From assembly GCA_049589355.1 (NCBI GenBank), contig JBAWAP010000155.1:1-22298 (forward strand): a stretch of 22,298 nt of DNA, given 5' to 3'. This document shows positions 14,156-20,350 of the stretch, piece after piece (the stretch's first letter is position 1; every line of letters starts with the position of its first letter). This stretch comes from JBAWAP01 sp049589355. GTDB lineage: Bacteria; Chloroflexota; Anaerolineae; VGOG01. The notes under the pieces were generated by a model, which was given only the letters and a program-made list of their open reading frames with translations, searched no databases and was not told the origin of the DNA. The position numbers and the translations under genes are program-made.

Positions 14156-14956
14156 TTACGTAAGAGGCAGGACGACGACCTGGGGAGTGTGGCGGGTGGG
14201 ATGCTCCTGTACCTGCACATCGGCCTGGAAGACCTGGCGGATGCTCTCTTCGCGCAGCACCTCGGCCGGGCTGCCATTGGCCACCACCTGCCCGCTATCA
14301 AGTAAGATGAGGCGATCGAAGTAAAGAGCAGCCAGGTTCAGGTCGTGCATGGTGGCTAACACGGTCAGATTTCCCTGACGATTGAGACGCTTGATCAGCT
14401 CCAGGATCTCGACCTGATGATTGATATCGAGGTGGACAGTCGGCTCGTCGAGGAGGAGGATCTCGGGCTCCTGGGCCAGGGCCATAGCGATGATGACCCG
14501 CTGTTTTTCGCCCCCTGACAGCTCGTTGAAGGGCCTCTCCGCCAGCGCCGAGGTGGCGGTCAGCTCCATTTTCTCCGCCACCACCTGGCGGTCGCGGGGG
14601 CCTGCGCCCAGGATGGGCCGTACGTGGGGCGTGCGGCCCATCATTACCATCTCGTAGGCGCTAAAGGCGAAGGGTATGACGAGCTCCTGGGGCACCACCG
14701 CCACGCGCTGGGCTATCTGGCGCCGATCGAAGGCGCATAAGTCCTGCCCATCCAGATACACCTTACCTCGATTGGGCACCAGAAGGCCACTCAAAACCCT
14801 GAGAAGCGTCGTCTTGCCCGAGCCATTGGGCCCGATGAGGCCCACCAGCTCGCCTGCCCCCAGTTCGAGGCTGACCCCGCGTAAGACCAGGCCATCATTT
14901 TCGTAGTAACAGAAATCAACACCCGCCGCCCCAAGGGCAGAAGAATTCCCCACCAT
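14156..14956 (-). CDS. btuD: ABC transporter ATPase, B12-type importer (BtuD-like)
   Basis: A 266-residue cytosolic ATPase that powers the importer formed with the two upstream gene products. Walker A is GPNGSGKTT (residues about 42-50), the Q-loop region VPQELVIPF, the signature LSGGEKQRV, Walker B ILLLDEPT, and the H-loop ATMHDLN. Together with the length this places it in the FecE/BtuD branch of ATPases serving siderophore, haem and cobalamin importers. The substrate is assigned as cobalamin from the riboswitch that heads the operon. It begins 129 bases after the permease stop, across a repeat, and is the last gene of the operon. Confidence 0.88.
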   Translation of the reverse strand: MVGNSSALGAAGVDFCYYENDGLVLRGVSLELGAGELVGLIGPNGSGKTTLLRVLSGLLVPNRGKVYLDGQDLCAFDRRQIAQRVAVVPQELVIPFAFSAYEMVMMGRTPHVRPILGAGPRDRQVVAEKMELTATSALAERPFNELSGGEKQRVIIAMALAQEPEILLLDEPTVHLDINHQVEILELIKRLNRQGNLTVLATMHDLNLAALYFDRLILLDSGQVVANGSPAEVLREESIRQVFQADVQVQEHPTRHTPQVVVLPLT

Positions 14957-14976
14957 TTTCCTTGTTTCCTCTTGCC

Positions 14977-15087
14977 CTCACCCACCCCCGCCGCCTACAG
15001 CGGCCCCCCCCCTCCCTCTCCCGAAGCTTGTCCTGAGCAAAGCCGAAGGATCGGGAGAGGGAGGGGGCAGGGGGAGGGAGAGGACCT
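14977..15087. repeat. GC-rich palindromic repeat between permease and ATPase genes
   Basis: CCTCCCTCTCCCGA and TCGGGAGAGGGAGG form a perfect stem around an inner AGCTTGTCCTGAGCAAAGCC-GAAGGA word. That word is the same family found at 1034-1059, 6085-6130, 16159-16182 and 16321-16345. The element fills the gap and touches the stop codon of the permease gene. Confidence 0.75.
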
Positions 15088-16120
15088 AGAACACATACTC
15101 CCTTTTACTGCGCCTCAATAGGTAGATGAAAAACGGCGCGCCGATCATGGCCGTGATGATCCCCACCGGTATCTCGGCCGGGGCCAGGAGCAATCGGGCC
15201 AACAGGTCGGCCAGGACGAGGAAGAGGCCACCCATCAGGGTGGACGTAGGCAAGAGCAGACGATGATCAGGCCCGAAGATCAAACGCGCCACGTGAGGCA
15301 CCACCAGACCGATGAAACCCACCAGGCCACTGACTGAGACAGCCGCCCCCGTCAGGAGAGAGCCCAGCATGAGCAAGACTAGCTTGCGCCTTTCCACGTT
15401 CACGCCCAGATACGCCGCCTGTTCCTCGCCCAGCAGGAAAGCGTTCAGGTCATTGGCCAGGGCGTAGGCTGCCATCACCCCGGCCAGGATAAGAGGCACC
15501 ACAATGCGCAACTGAAGCCAACTGCTGGCTGTCACTCCCCCCATGGTCCAGAGCACCACCCGCCTCAGGGTGTAGCCGCTGACCAGCATCAGGAAGGACA
15601 TCACGGCGGCCAACATGGAGCTGAAGGCAAAGCCCGACAGGAGCAGGGTAGTGACGGGCGTGCGCGGCCCTACCCGGGCGATGTTGTAGACCACCAGGAC
15701 GGTCACCAAGGCCCCGGTGAAGGCGGCCAGAGGCACCAGAGTGAAACCAAGCCAAACCACCTGGATGGGTAGAAGCAGGGCTATGGTAGCGCCCAGGGCC
15801 GCCCCGCCCGAAGTGCCGATGATGTAGGGATCGGCCATGGGGTTGCGCAACAGCCCCTGGAAGACAGCCCCCGCCGCCGCCAAAGCTCCCCCCACCACCA
15901 CTGCCGTGACCACCCGGGGGAGGCGAATCTGGAAGATGATGGCCTCCGCCTGATCCGACCAACTGGGGACCAAGCTGATACCCGGCAAGCGAGCTGCCAA
16001 CATCCTGGTCACGTCGCCGAAGGGTATGGCCACCGCTCCGAGCGAGGCAGCCAAAACCACACCACCCATCAAGGCGACAGCGAGGACGAGGATGACGACG
16101 ACAGGATTCCAGCGTTTCAA
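15086..16120 (-). CDS. btuC: ABC transporter permease, B12-type importer (BtuC-like)
   Basis: A 344-residue multi-spanning inner-membrane permease of the BtuC/FecCD family (about ten helices). It shows the family's RLPRVVTAVVVGGALAAAGAVFQGLLRNPMADPYIIGTSGGAALGA-type coupling region and the C-terminal GLVVPHVARLIFGPDHR. I chose TTG 16120: it follows a run of G on the minus strand, gives the normal family length, and begins with a hydrophobic helix. The frame is open to 16213, but that extension (LRQAQGRL, CSAPRNDT) is translated repeat sequence and is not expected in the protein. The gene sits between the binding-protein and ATPase genes, with mobile-type repeats in both gaps. Confidence 0.88.
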   Translation of the reverse strand: MKRWNPVVVILVLAVALMGGVVLAASLGAVAIPFGDVTRMLAARLPGISLVPSWSDQAEAIIFQIRLPRVVTAVVVGGALAAAGAVFQGLLRNPMADPYIIGTSGGAALGATIALLLPIQVVWLGFTLVPLAAFTGALVTVLVVYNIARVGPRTPVTTLLLSGFAFSSMLAAVMSFLMLVSGYTLRRVVLWTMGGVTASSWLQLRIVVPLILAGVMAAYALANDLNAFLLGEEQAAYLGVNVERRKLVLLMLGSLLTGAAVSVSGLVGFIGLVVPHVARLIFGPDHRLLLPTSTLMGGLFLVLADLLARLLLAPAEIPVGIITAMIGAPFFIYLLRRSKREYVF

Positions 16121-16134
16121 AACGCCCCCCCAAG

Positions 16135-16409
16135 TGTCATTGCGAGGAGCGGAGCAGAGCCTGCCCTGAGCCTGCCGAAGGGAAGCAATCCCCACCGTTG
16201 ACAGCAATTGCACCCTAGAGATTGCTTCGCTCCGCTACTCAGAAACTTCCCCTCACCCCCCCCCTCTCCCCAAAGGGGCGAGGGGGCAAGTTCCCTCTCC
16301 CTCGCAGGGAGAGGGTTAGAGCTTGCCCTGAGCGGAGCGAAGGGGTGAGGGTGGGATGTTTCTGCCCCCTGCGGATGGCGCGATGCGCCATGGAAGACTC
16401 GCAATGACA
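16135..16409. mobile_element. MITE-like element with 12-bp terminal inverted repeats
   Basis: TGTCATTGCGAG (16135-16146) and CTCGCAATGACA (16398-16409) are perfect inverted ends of a 275-base element with no ORF of its own. Inside lie a further inverted AAGCAATC/GATTGCTT pair and a nested GC-rich repeat (about 16246-16355, CCCCTCTCCCC...GGGAGAGGG with two copies of the CCCTGAGC...CGAAGGG word). No target-site duplication is obvious. It fills the gap between the binding-protein and permease genes without breaking the operon. Confidence 0.7.
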
Positions 16410-16415
16410 CACATA

Positions 16416-17369
16416 CTATTCAAACAGCTCTGGATGGATGATCCTCACCAGAGCCTCCAGGCCGTCAATGATACGCGGCCCGGGACGGCTAACCAGGACG
16501 TCATCAATGGGGTAGATGGCGTCGTTTTTCACGGCGGTGATGACCGACCAACCAGGTCGCTCCTTCACCATCTCGGCAGTTACCCCATAGTTAGCATCGC
16601 CAAGGACGATGACCTCCGGGTCCTGGGCGATGATCTCCTCGGTGCTGAGCTGAGCCCACTGCATCTTGGCGCCGGCCCCGACGTTTGAGCCACCGGCCAG
16701 GGTGATCAAAGCATCAATGAAAGAGCCAGGCCCCGGCGTATAGGGCTTGGAAGGATCGGTGGCATCCAGCTCAAAAAACACCTTGGGTTTGCTCTCCGCC
16801 CCTTTTGCCTTGGCAGTGATATCGTCGAAGCGTTTCCGCAGCTTGGCCACCAACTCGCTGGCCTCCTTCTCCGCGCCGACAGCCTTCCCTACCAGCTCGA
16901 TGTTAGCCATGATGCCCTCGATGTCCCCCGGCTCCAAAACGAGCACCGTGAGGTCCAGCTTCTCCATTTCGGTGGCCTTTTCCACCAGGAGAAGGCCGCC
17001 GCCGATGGCCAACACCAGGTCGGGATCGAGGTCCACGATCTTCTCCAGGTTGGGCTCGATGCCTCCCACCTTCTCGATGGCCTTGGCCTCTTCTGGATAG
17101 TCACAGAAGTCGGTTACGCCGACTACTTTATCACCCAGGCCAAGGGCGAAGAGAATCTCGGTGTTAGAGGGGGCCAGGGAGACCAGGCGCTGCGGTGTCT
17201 TGGCTATCTCCACCGTGCGGCCAGCATCGTCTACCACGCTGACAGGCTTGGGTATCGCAACAGTGGCCACCTCCGAAACCTCAGGCGTCTTAGCGCCTGC
17301 GCATCCGACCAGAGCGATGATCAACAGAGCCAACAGGCCCCATAGGGTTAGTGATCTATAGGTTTTCAC
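16416..17369 (-). CDS. btuF: ABC transporter substrate-binding lipoprotein, B12-type (BtuF-like)
   Basis: A 317-residue extracytoplasmic binding lipoprotein. I chose GTG 17369 because it follows AAAGGGAGAT and gives a lipoprotein signal peptide (LLALLIIALVGC, lipobox LVGC). The longer frame to 17486 reads through a hairpin repeat and terminator. The mature part is a class III binding protein of the BtuF/FhuD fold: RLVSLAPSNTEILFALGLGDKVVGVTDFCDYPEEA, GGIEPNLEKIVDLDPDLVLAI, and a C-terminal lobe with EEIIAQDPEVIVLGD. These match the cobalamin/metal-chelate binding group. Cobalamin is inferred from the riboswitch upstream. It is the first gene of the operon, followed by permease and ATPase on the same strand. 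Confidence 0.88.
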   Translation of the reverse strand: MKTYRSLTLWGLLALLIIALVGCAGAKTPEVSEVATVAIPKPVSVVDDAGRTVEIAKTPQRLVSLAPSNTEILFALGLGDKVVGVTDFCDYPEEAKAIEKVGGIEPNLEKIVDLDPDLVLAIGGGLLLVEKATEMEKLDLTVLVLEPGDIEGIMANIELVGKAVGAEKEASELVAKLRKRFDDITAKAKGAESKPKVFFELDATDPSKPYTPGPGSFIDALITLAGGSNVGAGAKMQWAQLSTEEIIAQDPEVIVLGDANYGVTAEMVKERPGWSVITAVKNDAIYPIDDVLVSRPGPRIIDGLEALVRIIHPELFE

Positions 17370-17395
17370 TTTACTATCTCCCTTTGTTCTCAAGA

Positions 17396-17457
17396 GTGAT
17401 GCGTGAAACGTGATGCGTGATTTCACGTCTTGACGTTTCACGTTTTCACGTTTCACG
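17396..17457. repeat. CGTGAAA-word hairpin in the btuF leader
   Basis: GTGATGCGTGAAACGTGATG on one side is mirrored by GACGTTTCACG, TTTTCACG and TTTCACG on the other, giving a long imperfect hairpin between the riboswitch terminator and the btuF start. It has the same style as the hairpins in the three structured RNAs but uses a different word. Confidence 0.7.
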
Positions 17458-17492
17458 AAATAAAATCCCCTTGCCTGCTTCGACAAGGGGAT
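17458..17492 (-). terminator. Intrinsic terminator of the cobalamin riboswitch leader
   Basis: On the minus strand ATCCCCTTG (17492-17484) pairs perfectly with CAAGGGGAT (17473-17465), followed by TTTATTT. It lies between the riboswitch and btuF, so ligand-bound riboswitch is expected to favour termination and reduce import. Confidence 0.8.
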
Positions 17493-17549
17493 CGTTCATC
17501 GTACTTCATTCATAGTGTTCCCGCCCCCTTTCTCGCGAAGGTTGTTGGA

Positions 17550-17742
17550 ACCACGGAGAGGCAGGTATCCTGGCTTCCTGACCAATCACCAATATCTAAT
17601 ATCCAATATCTGGTATCTAATGGCTATTAGATATTGGATATTCGGTATTGGCCAGGTTACAGTTGCGGGACAGCGCCGGACTCACACCGGACTTCCCCTT
17701 TTCAGCCTAGCCTTTCGGTCTAGGTCACCTCTACCGGTCAGT
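17550..17742 (-). promoter_or_regulatory. Cobalamin riboswitch with repeat-extended arm
   Basis: On the minus strand the class core is plain: GACCGGTAGAGGTGACC, then GAAAAGGGGAAGTCCGGTG with GAGTCCGGCGCTGTCCCGCA and ACTGTAACC, and finally the B12 box GCCAGGATACCTGCC (17574-17560). Between ACTGTAACC and the B12 box the peripheral arm is a long hairpin of ATATTGGAT-type words (17582-17651). The downstream genes encode a B12-type importer, consistent with feedback control. Confidence 0.93.
17582..17651. repeat. AATATCTAATATCC-word hairpin inside the cobalamin riboswitch
   Basis: CCAATATCTAATATCCAATA on the left is mirrored by ATTAGATATTGGATATT and GGTATTGG on the right, around TAATGGCTATTA. It lies in the variable arm between two conserved riboswitch blocks. 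It is strikingly AT-rich compared with the GC-rich aptamer around it. Confidence 0.8.
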
Positions 17743-17761
17743 ATTCAATTTTCCAGACAAT

Positions 17762-17790
17762 AGTATACCACAACTCGGCTTTCTTGGCAA
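17762..17790 (-). promoter_or_regulatory. Promoter of the cobalamin riboswitch and importer operon
   Basis: On the minus strand TTGCCA (17790-17785), a 17-base spacer and TATACT (17767-17762) predict a start near 17755, about 13 bases before the riboswitch. The -35 lies in the loop of a CTCGGCT/AGCCGAG hairpin (17774-17799) that might weakly terminate the subtilisin transcript. Confidence 0.7.
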
Positions 17791-17804
17791 GGAGCCGAGG
17801 CAGC

Positions 17805-20030
17805 CTAGTCACAAGTCTCCCCCCAGTGCTTCACCACCAGCATGATGTCCACGATGTCAATGTCGCAATCATCATCAATGTCGTAGATAGGATCATAGCT
17901 GGGAGTATCAGGGTTGTTATCGGGATCAGGATTATTACATGAGGTGCGCCAGCGGCTGGCCACCTGCATGACGTCCTCGATCCCTACACCTGGCGGATCC
18001 TTGAAGTCGTAACACGCCGCGGGGCCTGCTCCTTCGGTGTGGGCACCGTTGTAGCCGGTCAGGAGGTTATCTACGCCGCAGGCGTCGTGGAACTGGGTAG
18101 CCCCGTCGTACTCGTCGAAGTGCCACAGGGCACGTGTATGTTCGTCACAGGTAAAGGGGGACGTAGACGGAGTGAAAGTTCCAGTGTAGCGAACCACGTC
18201 TGAAATACGGACTTCGTCCACCGCTCCGCCCAAACTCCACCCCACTTTACCTCTTCCCACTCTCAGAGGCTCGGAAGAATTATTGATGGCTGGCCCGAAG
18301 TAATAAGTTCCAAGCCGTTCGCCGTCCATATATAAACTCATCACACCGGTCTCTTTGTAGAACACGCCAGCTATGTGGTGCCAACCCCACGAGTAAGATG
18401 GCCACTCGCAATGTATAAAACCCCACAACTGCCCACCAGGTGGCGCTAAACTGAAACCAATACAACCTTCAACTCTTGGTGGAACAGGAGAATTCCGCTC
18501 CGCAGATAGCGAGTAACCTTCAGCGTTGCTGATGATAACGCCTTTGCGTAAACTGCCGGGGTCGTAAAACCAAGCCTCGACGGTAAGGCTCTCCCCAGCT
18601 TCATCTCCCACATCCAGTTCAGGGTGATCATTGGCTTGGGCATAGGCGTCATCCCAGTAGTTGCCCAGGACAAGAGCACCGCCAAAGGATGACTGGTACC
18701 ACGCATCATCCGCCCGAATCAACCCGTGCCCGTACTCCTCGTCCCATCCTGTGGGGCCCAAGTCCTTGGCCGTATTCTCCAACGCCGCTCGCACTTCATC
18801 CGGCGTGGTGGCATCACCGTGTATCAGCAGAGCAGCAACCCCCGAGACATGGGCCGCAGCCATCGAGGCACCATCAAAGAACCAATAGGCGAAGTCAGTG
18901 TAATCCCGCGTGTCAGGATTGAATGTCTGCTGGAGAACGCCATCGTTGTATCCATCGCCGTTTTGGGCCACCGACATGTCGCCACCTGGCGCCACCAGGT
19001 CGAGGGCAGGGCCGTAGTTGGAGTAATAGGAGCGGGTCTGGTCGTAACGGACGGCGCCCACGGCGATGCAGTTCTCGTAGGCGGCGGGATACTCAACCAC
19101 GGGATCTCCGATGCCATCTTCTCCCCCATTGCCTGCTGCGGCGACGACGGTGACCCCGTTGTCGTAGGCATAGTTCACTGCGGTCTCCAGGACGGTTGAG
19201 GGCGCAGGGCCACTCAGACTGAGGTTGATCACCTGAGCCCCATGGTCGACGGCCCACATTATCCCATCCGCTACCCATTTGTCCGTGCCGCTCCCCTCGC
19301 TATCCAACACCTTGATGGGCATGATGTTGGCGCCGTAGGCTATGCCAGCTACCCCTATGCCGTTGTTGGTAGTCTGGGCGATGGTGCCGGCGACGTGGGT
19401 GCCGTGGCTGTTATCGTCGTTGGGATGGCTGTCTTCGTTGACGAAGTCCCATCCGGCTACGAAGGTGGTTCCGGCTAGGTCTGGGGCTTGCCTATAGGGG
19501 CCATAATCCTCGTAAGCGACACCGGTGTCAAGCACGGCCACGGTCACCCCTGCCCCATTGGACTTGTCCCAGGCAGAAGGCATATGGATCATGGGGAAGT
19601 GCCACTGAAGGGAGTAATACGGATCGTTCGGCGTGAAGTCAGCATACCGATAGTAGTTCGGCTCGGCAGACTCGATGGAAGGATCGCCCAGCAGCGAGGC
19701 TGCCATGAGGCGAACGTCATTTGCCGGATCGAATTCTACCAAGGCATAATCTGGCAACAGCAACGCCTTAACGATGGTCATCTGATTGGCGGCCAGGGCC
19801 TGACCGCGCGTGTTGATAGGGACATCTTTCTTAAACTTGACGATTAGCTGGCCTGGGACGTAGAGGGGACGGTGCTCCCTGCCTGCGAGGTTGTCGTGTT
19901 GATAGATCGGCGGCGACCCGCCAAGAACCGTCTGCACGCCTTGTTGCCTCAGCGTCGAACTCGCCACTATGAAAAATAAAATCCCCGCGCTTAGACAGAT
20001 ATTCATTATAAACTTTCTGTTTTTGATCAT
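17805..20030 (-). CDS. Secreted subtilisin-family (S8) protease with LamG-like domain and dockerin
   Basis: 741 residues. The N-terminal hydrophobic segment (10-25) is a signal peptide. An inhibitor-type propeptide (about 56-130, YVPGQLIVKFKKDV, ALVEFDPANDV) precedes the S8 domain (about 140-445), which has catalytic Asp168 (AVLDTGV), His209 (NSHGTHVAGT), oxyanion Asn301 and Ser389 (DGASMAAAHVSG; Ala replaces the usual Thr). A LamG/concanavalin-like beta-sandwich (about 455-650, LTVEAWFYDPGS) may bind glycans or the wall. The C-terminal dockerin (about 672-741) is asymmetric: its first loop (DFKDPPGVGIED) has lost calcium ligands, while the second (DIDDDCDIDIVD) keeps its acidic positions. 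Translation starts at ATG 20030 after GAAGGGGGC. It lies 27 bases downstream of a truncated retropepsin-like ORF on the same strand. Predicted to dock on a cohesin and digest protein outside the cell. Confidence 0.9.
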   Translation of the reverse strand: MIKNRKFIMNICLSAGILFFIVASSTLRQQGVQTVLGGSPPIYQHDNLAGREHRPLYVPGQLIVKFKKDVPINTRGQALAANQMTIVKALLLPDYALVEFDPANDVRLMAASLLGDPSIESAEPNYYRYADFTPNDPYYSLQWHFPMIHMPSAWDKSNGAGVTVAVLDTGVAYEDYGPYRQAPDLAGTTFVAGWDFVNEDSHPNDDNSHGTHVAGTIAQTTNNGIGVAGIAYGANIMPIKVLDSEGSGTDKWVADGIMWAVDHGAQVINLSLSGPAPSTVLETAVNYAYDNGVTVVAAAGNGGEDGIGDPVVEYPAAYENCIAVGAVRYDQTRSYYSNYGPALDLVAPGGDMSVAQNGDGYNDGVLQQTFNPDTRDYTDFAYWFFDGASMAAAHVSGVAALLIHGDATTPDEVRAALENTAKDLGPTGWDEEYGHGLIRADDAWYQSSFGGALVLGNYWDDAYAQANDHPELDVGDEAGESLTVEAWFYDPGSLRKGVIISNAEGYSLSAERNSPVPPRVEGCIGFSLAPPGGQLWGFIHCEWPSYSWGWHHIAGVFYKETGVMSLYMDGERLGTYYFGPAINNSSEPLRVGRGKVGWSLGGAVDEVRISDVVRYTGTFTPSTSPFTCDEHTRALWHFDEYDGATQFHDACGVDNLLTGYNGAHTEGAGPAACYDFKDPPGVGIEDVMQVASRWRTSCNNPDPDNNPDTPSYDPIYDIDDDCDIDIVDIMLVVKHWGETCD

Positions 20031-20057
20031 TTGATTGCCCCCTTCATGACCTTCGCA

Positions 20058-20216
20058 TCAGCAGCGCATGAGGTTCATGAGAGTGTCTAAAGGCCCCAAC
20101 TTCTTGGCTAAGTCCCGGTCAATGCAGGAGTAGGTGGCCCCGCTGTCGAACAGGCCGACCAGTTTGCGCTCCCTCTTGGAACCCACAAGCTTGACCTCTT
20201 TCTCGATCACAGCCAT
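20058..20216 (-). pseudogene. Truncated retropepsin-like aspartyl protease ORF (52 aa)
   Basis: This short minus-strand ORF has a textbook Shine-Dalgarno (AGGAGGTG, 20230-20223) six bases before ATG 20216. It reads VKLVGSKRERKLVGLFDSGAT followed by YSCIDRDLAKKLG. This matches the N-terminal half of bacterial retroviral-type aspartyl proteases, including the Asp-Ser-Gly active-site loop (residues 24-26). The family is usually well over 100 residues; here the frame stops soon after the first lobe (LDTLMNLMRC). The missing second half includes the flap, so it is probably a broken gene. It is possibly still translated as a leader to the subtilisin gene 27 bases downstream. Confidence 0.6.
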
Positions 20217-20279
20217 TAGTTGCACCTCCTCATACCAAAAACGCCAGCCTCAGGGCACGCAAGGGCGCGGCCTTGGCAT

Positions 20280-20350
20280 CAACGTATAGCAAACGGATAA
20301 GCGCACAGGGCCCCTCGCCAGCTCATCCGATTATCCGCTTCTATCCGTTG
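20280..20350. repeat. ACGGATA-word hairpin at the methyltransferase 3' end
   Basis: AACGGATA (about 20292-20299) is mirrored by TATCCGTT (20342-20349), and CGGATAA by TTATCCG, across a GC-rich centre. It has the same short-word hairpin style as the other elements. The methyltransferase reading frame ends inside it, so its last residues (ATDRSG) and stop codon are supplied by the repeat. Confidence 0.6.

Noticed and set aside
14156..17369. Iron-siderophore or haem importer
   Set aside because: The protein families alone allow it, but the operon leader is a clear cobalamin riboswitch, so B12 or a corrinoid is the better call.
17370..17486. N-terminal extension of the B12-binding lipoprotein
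   Set aside because: It would be translated from the leader terminator and a hairpin repeat; GTG 17369 has a ribosome site and starts a lipoprotein signal.
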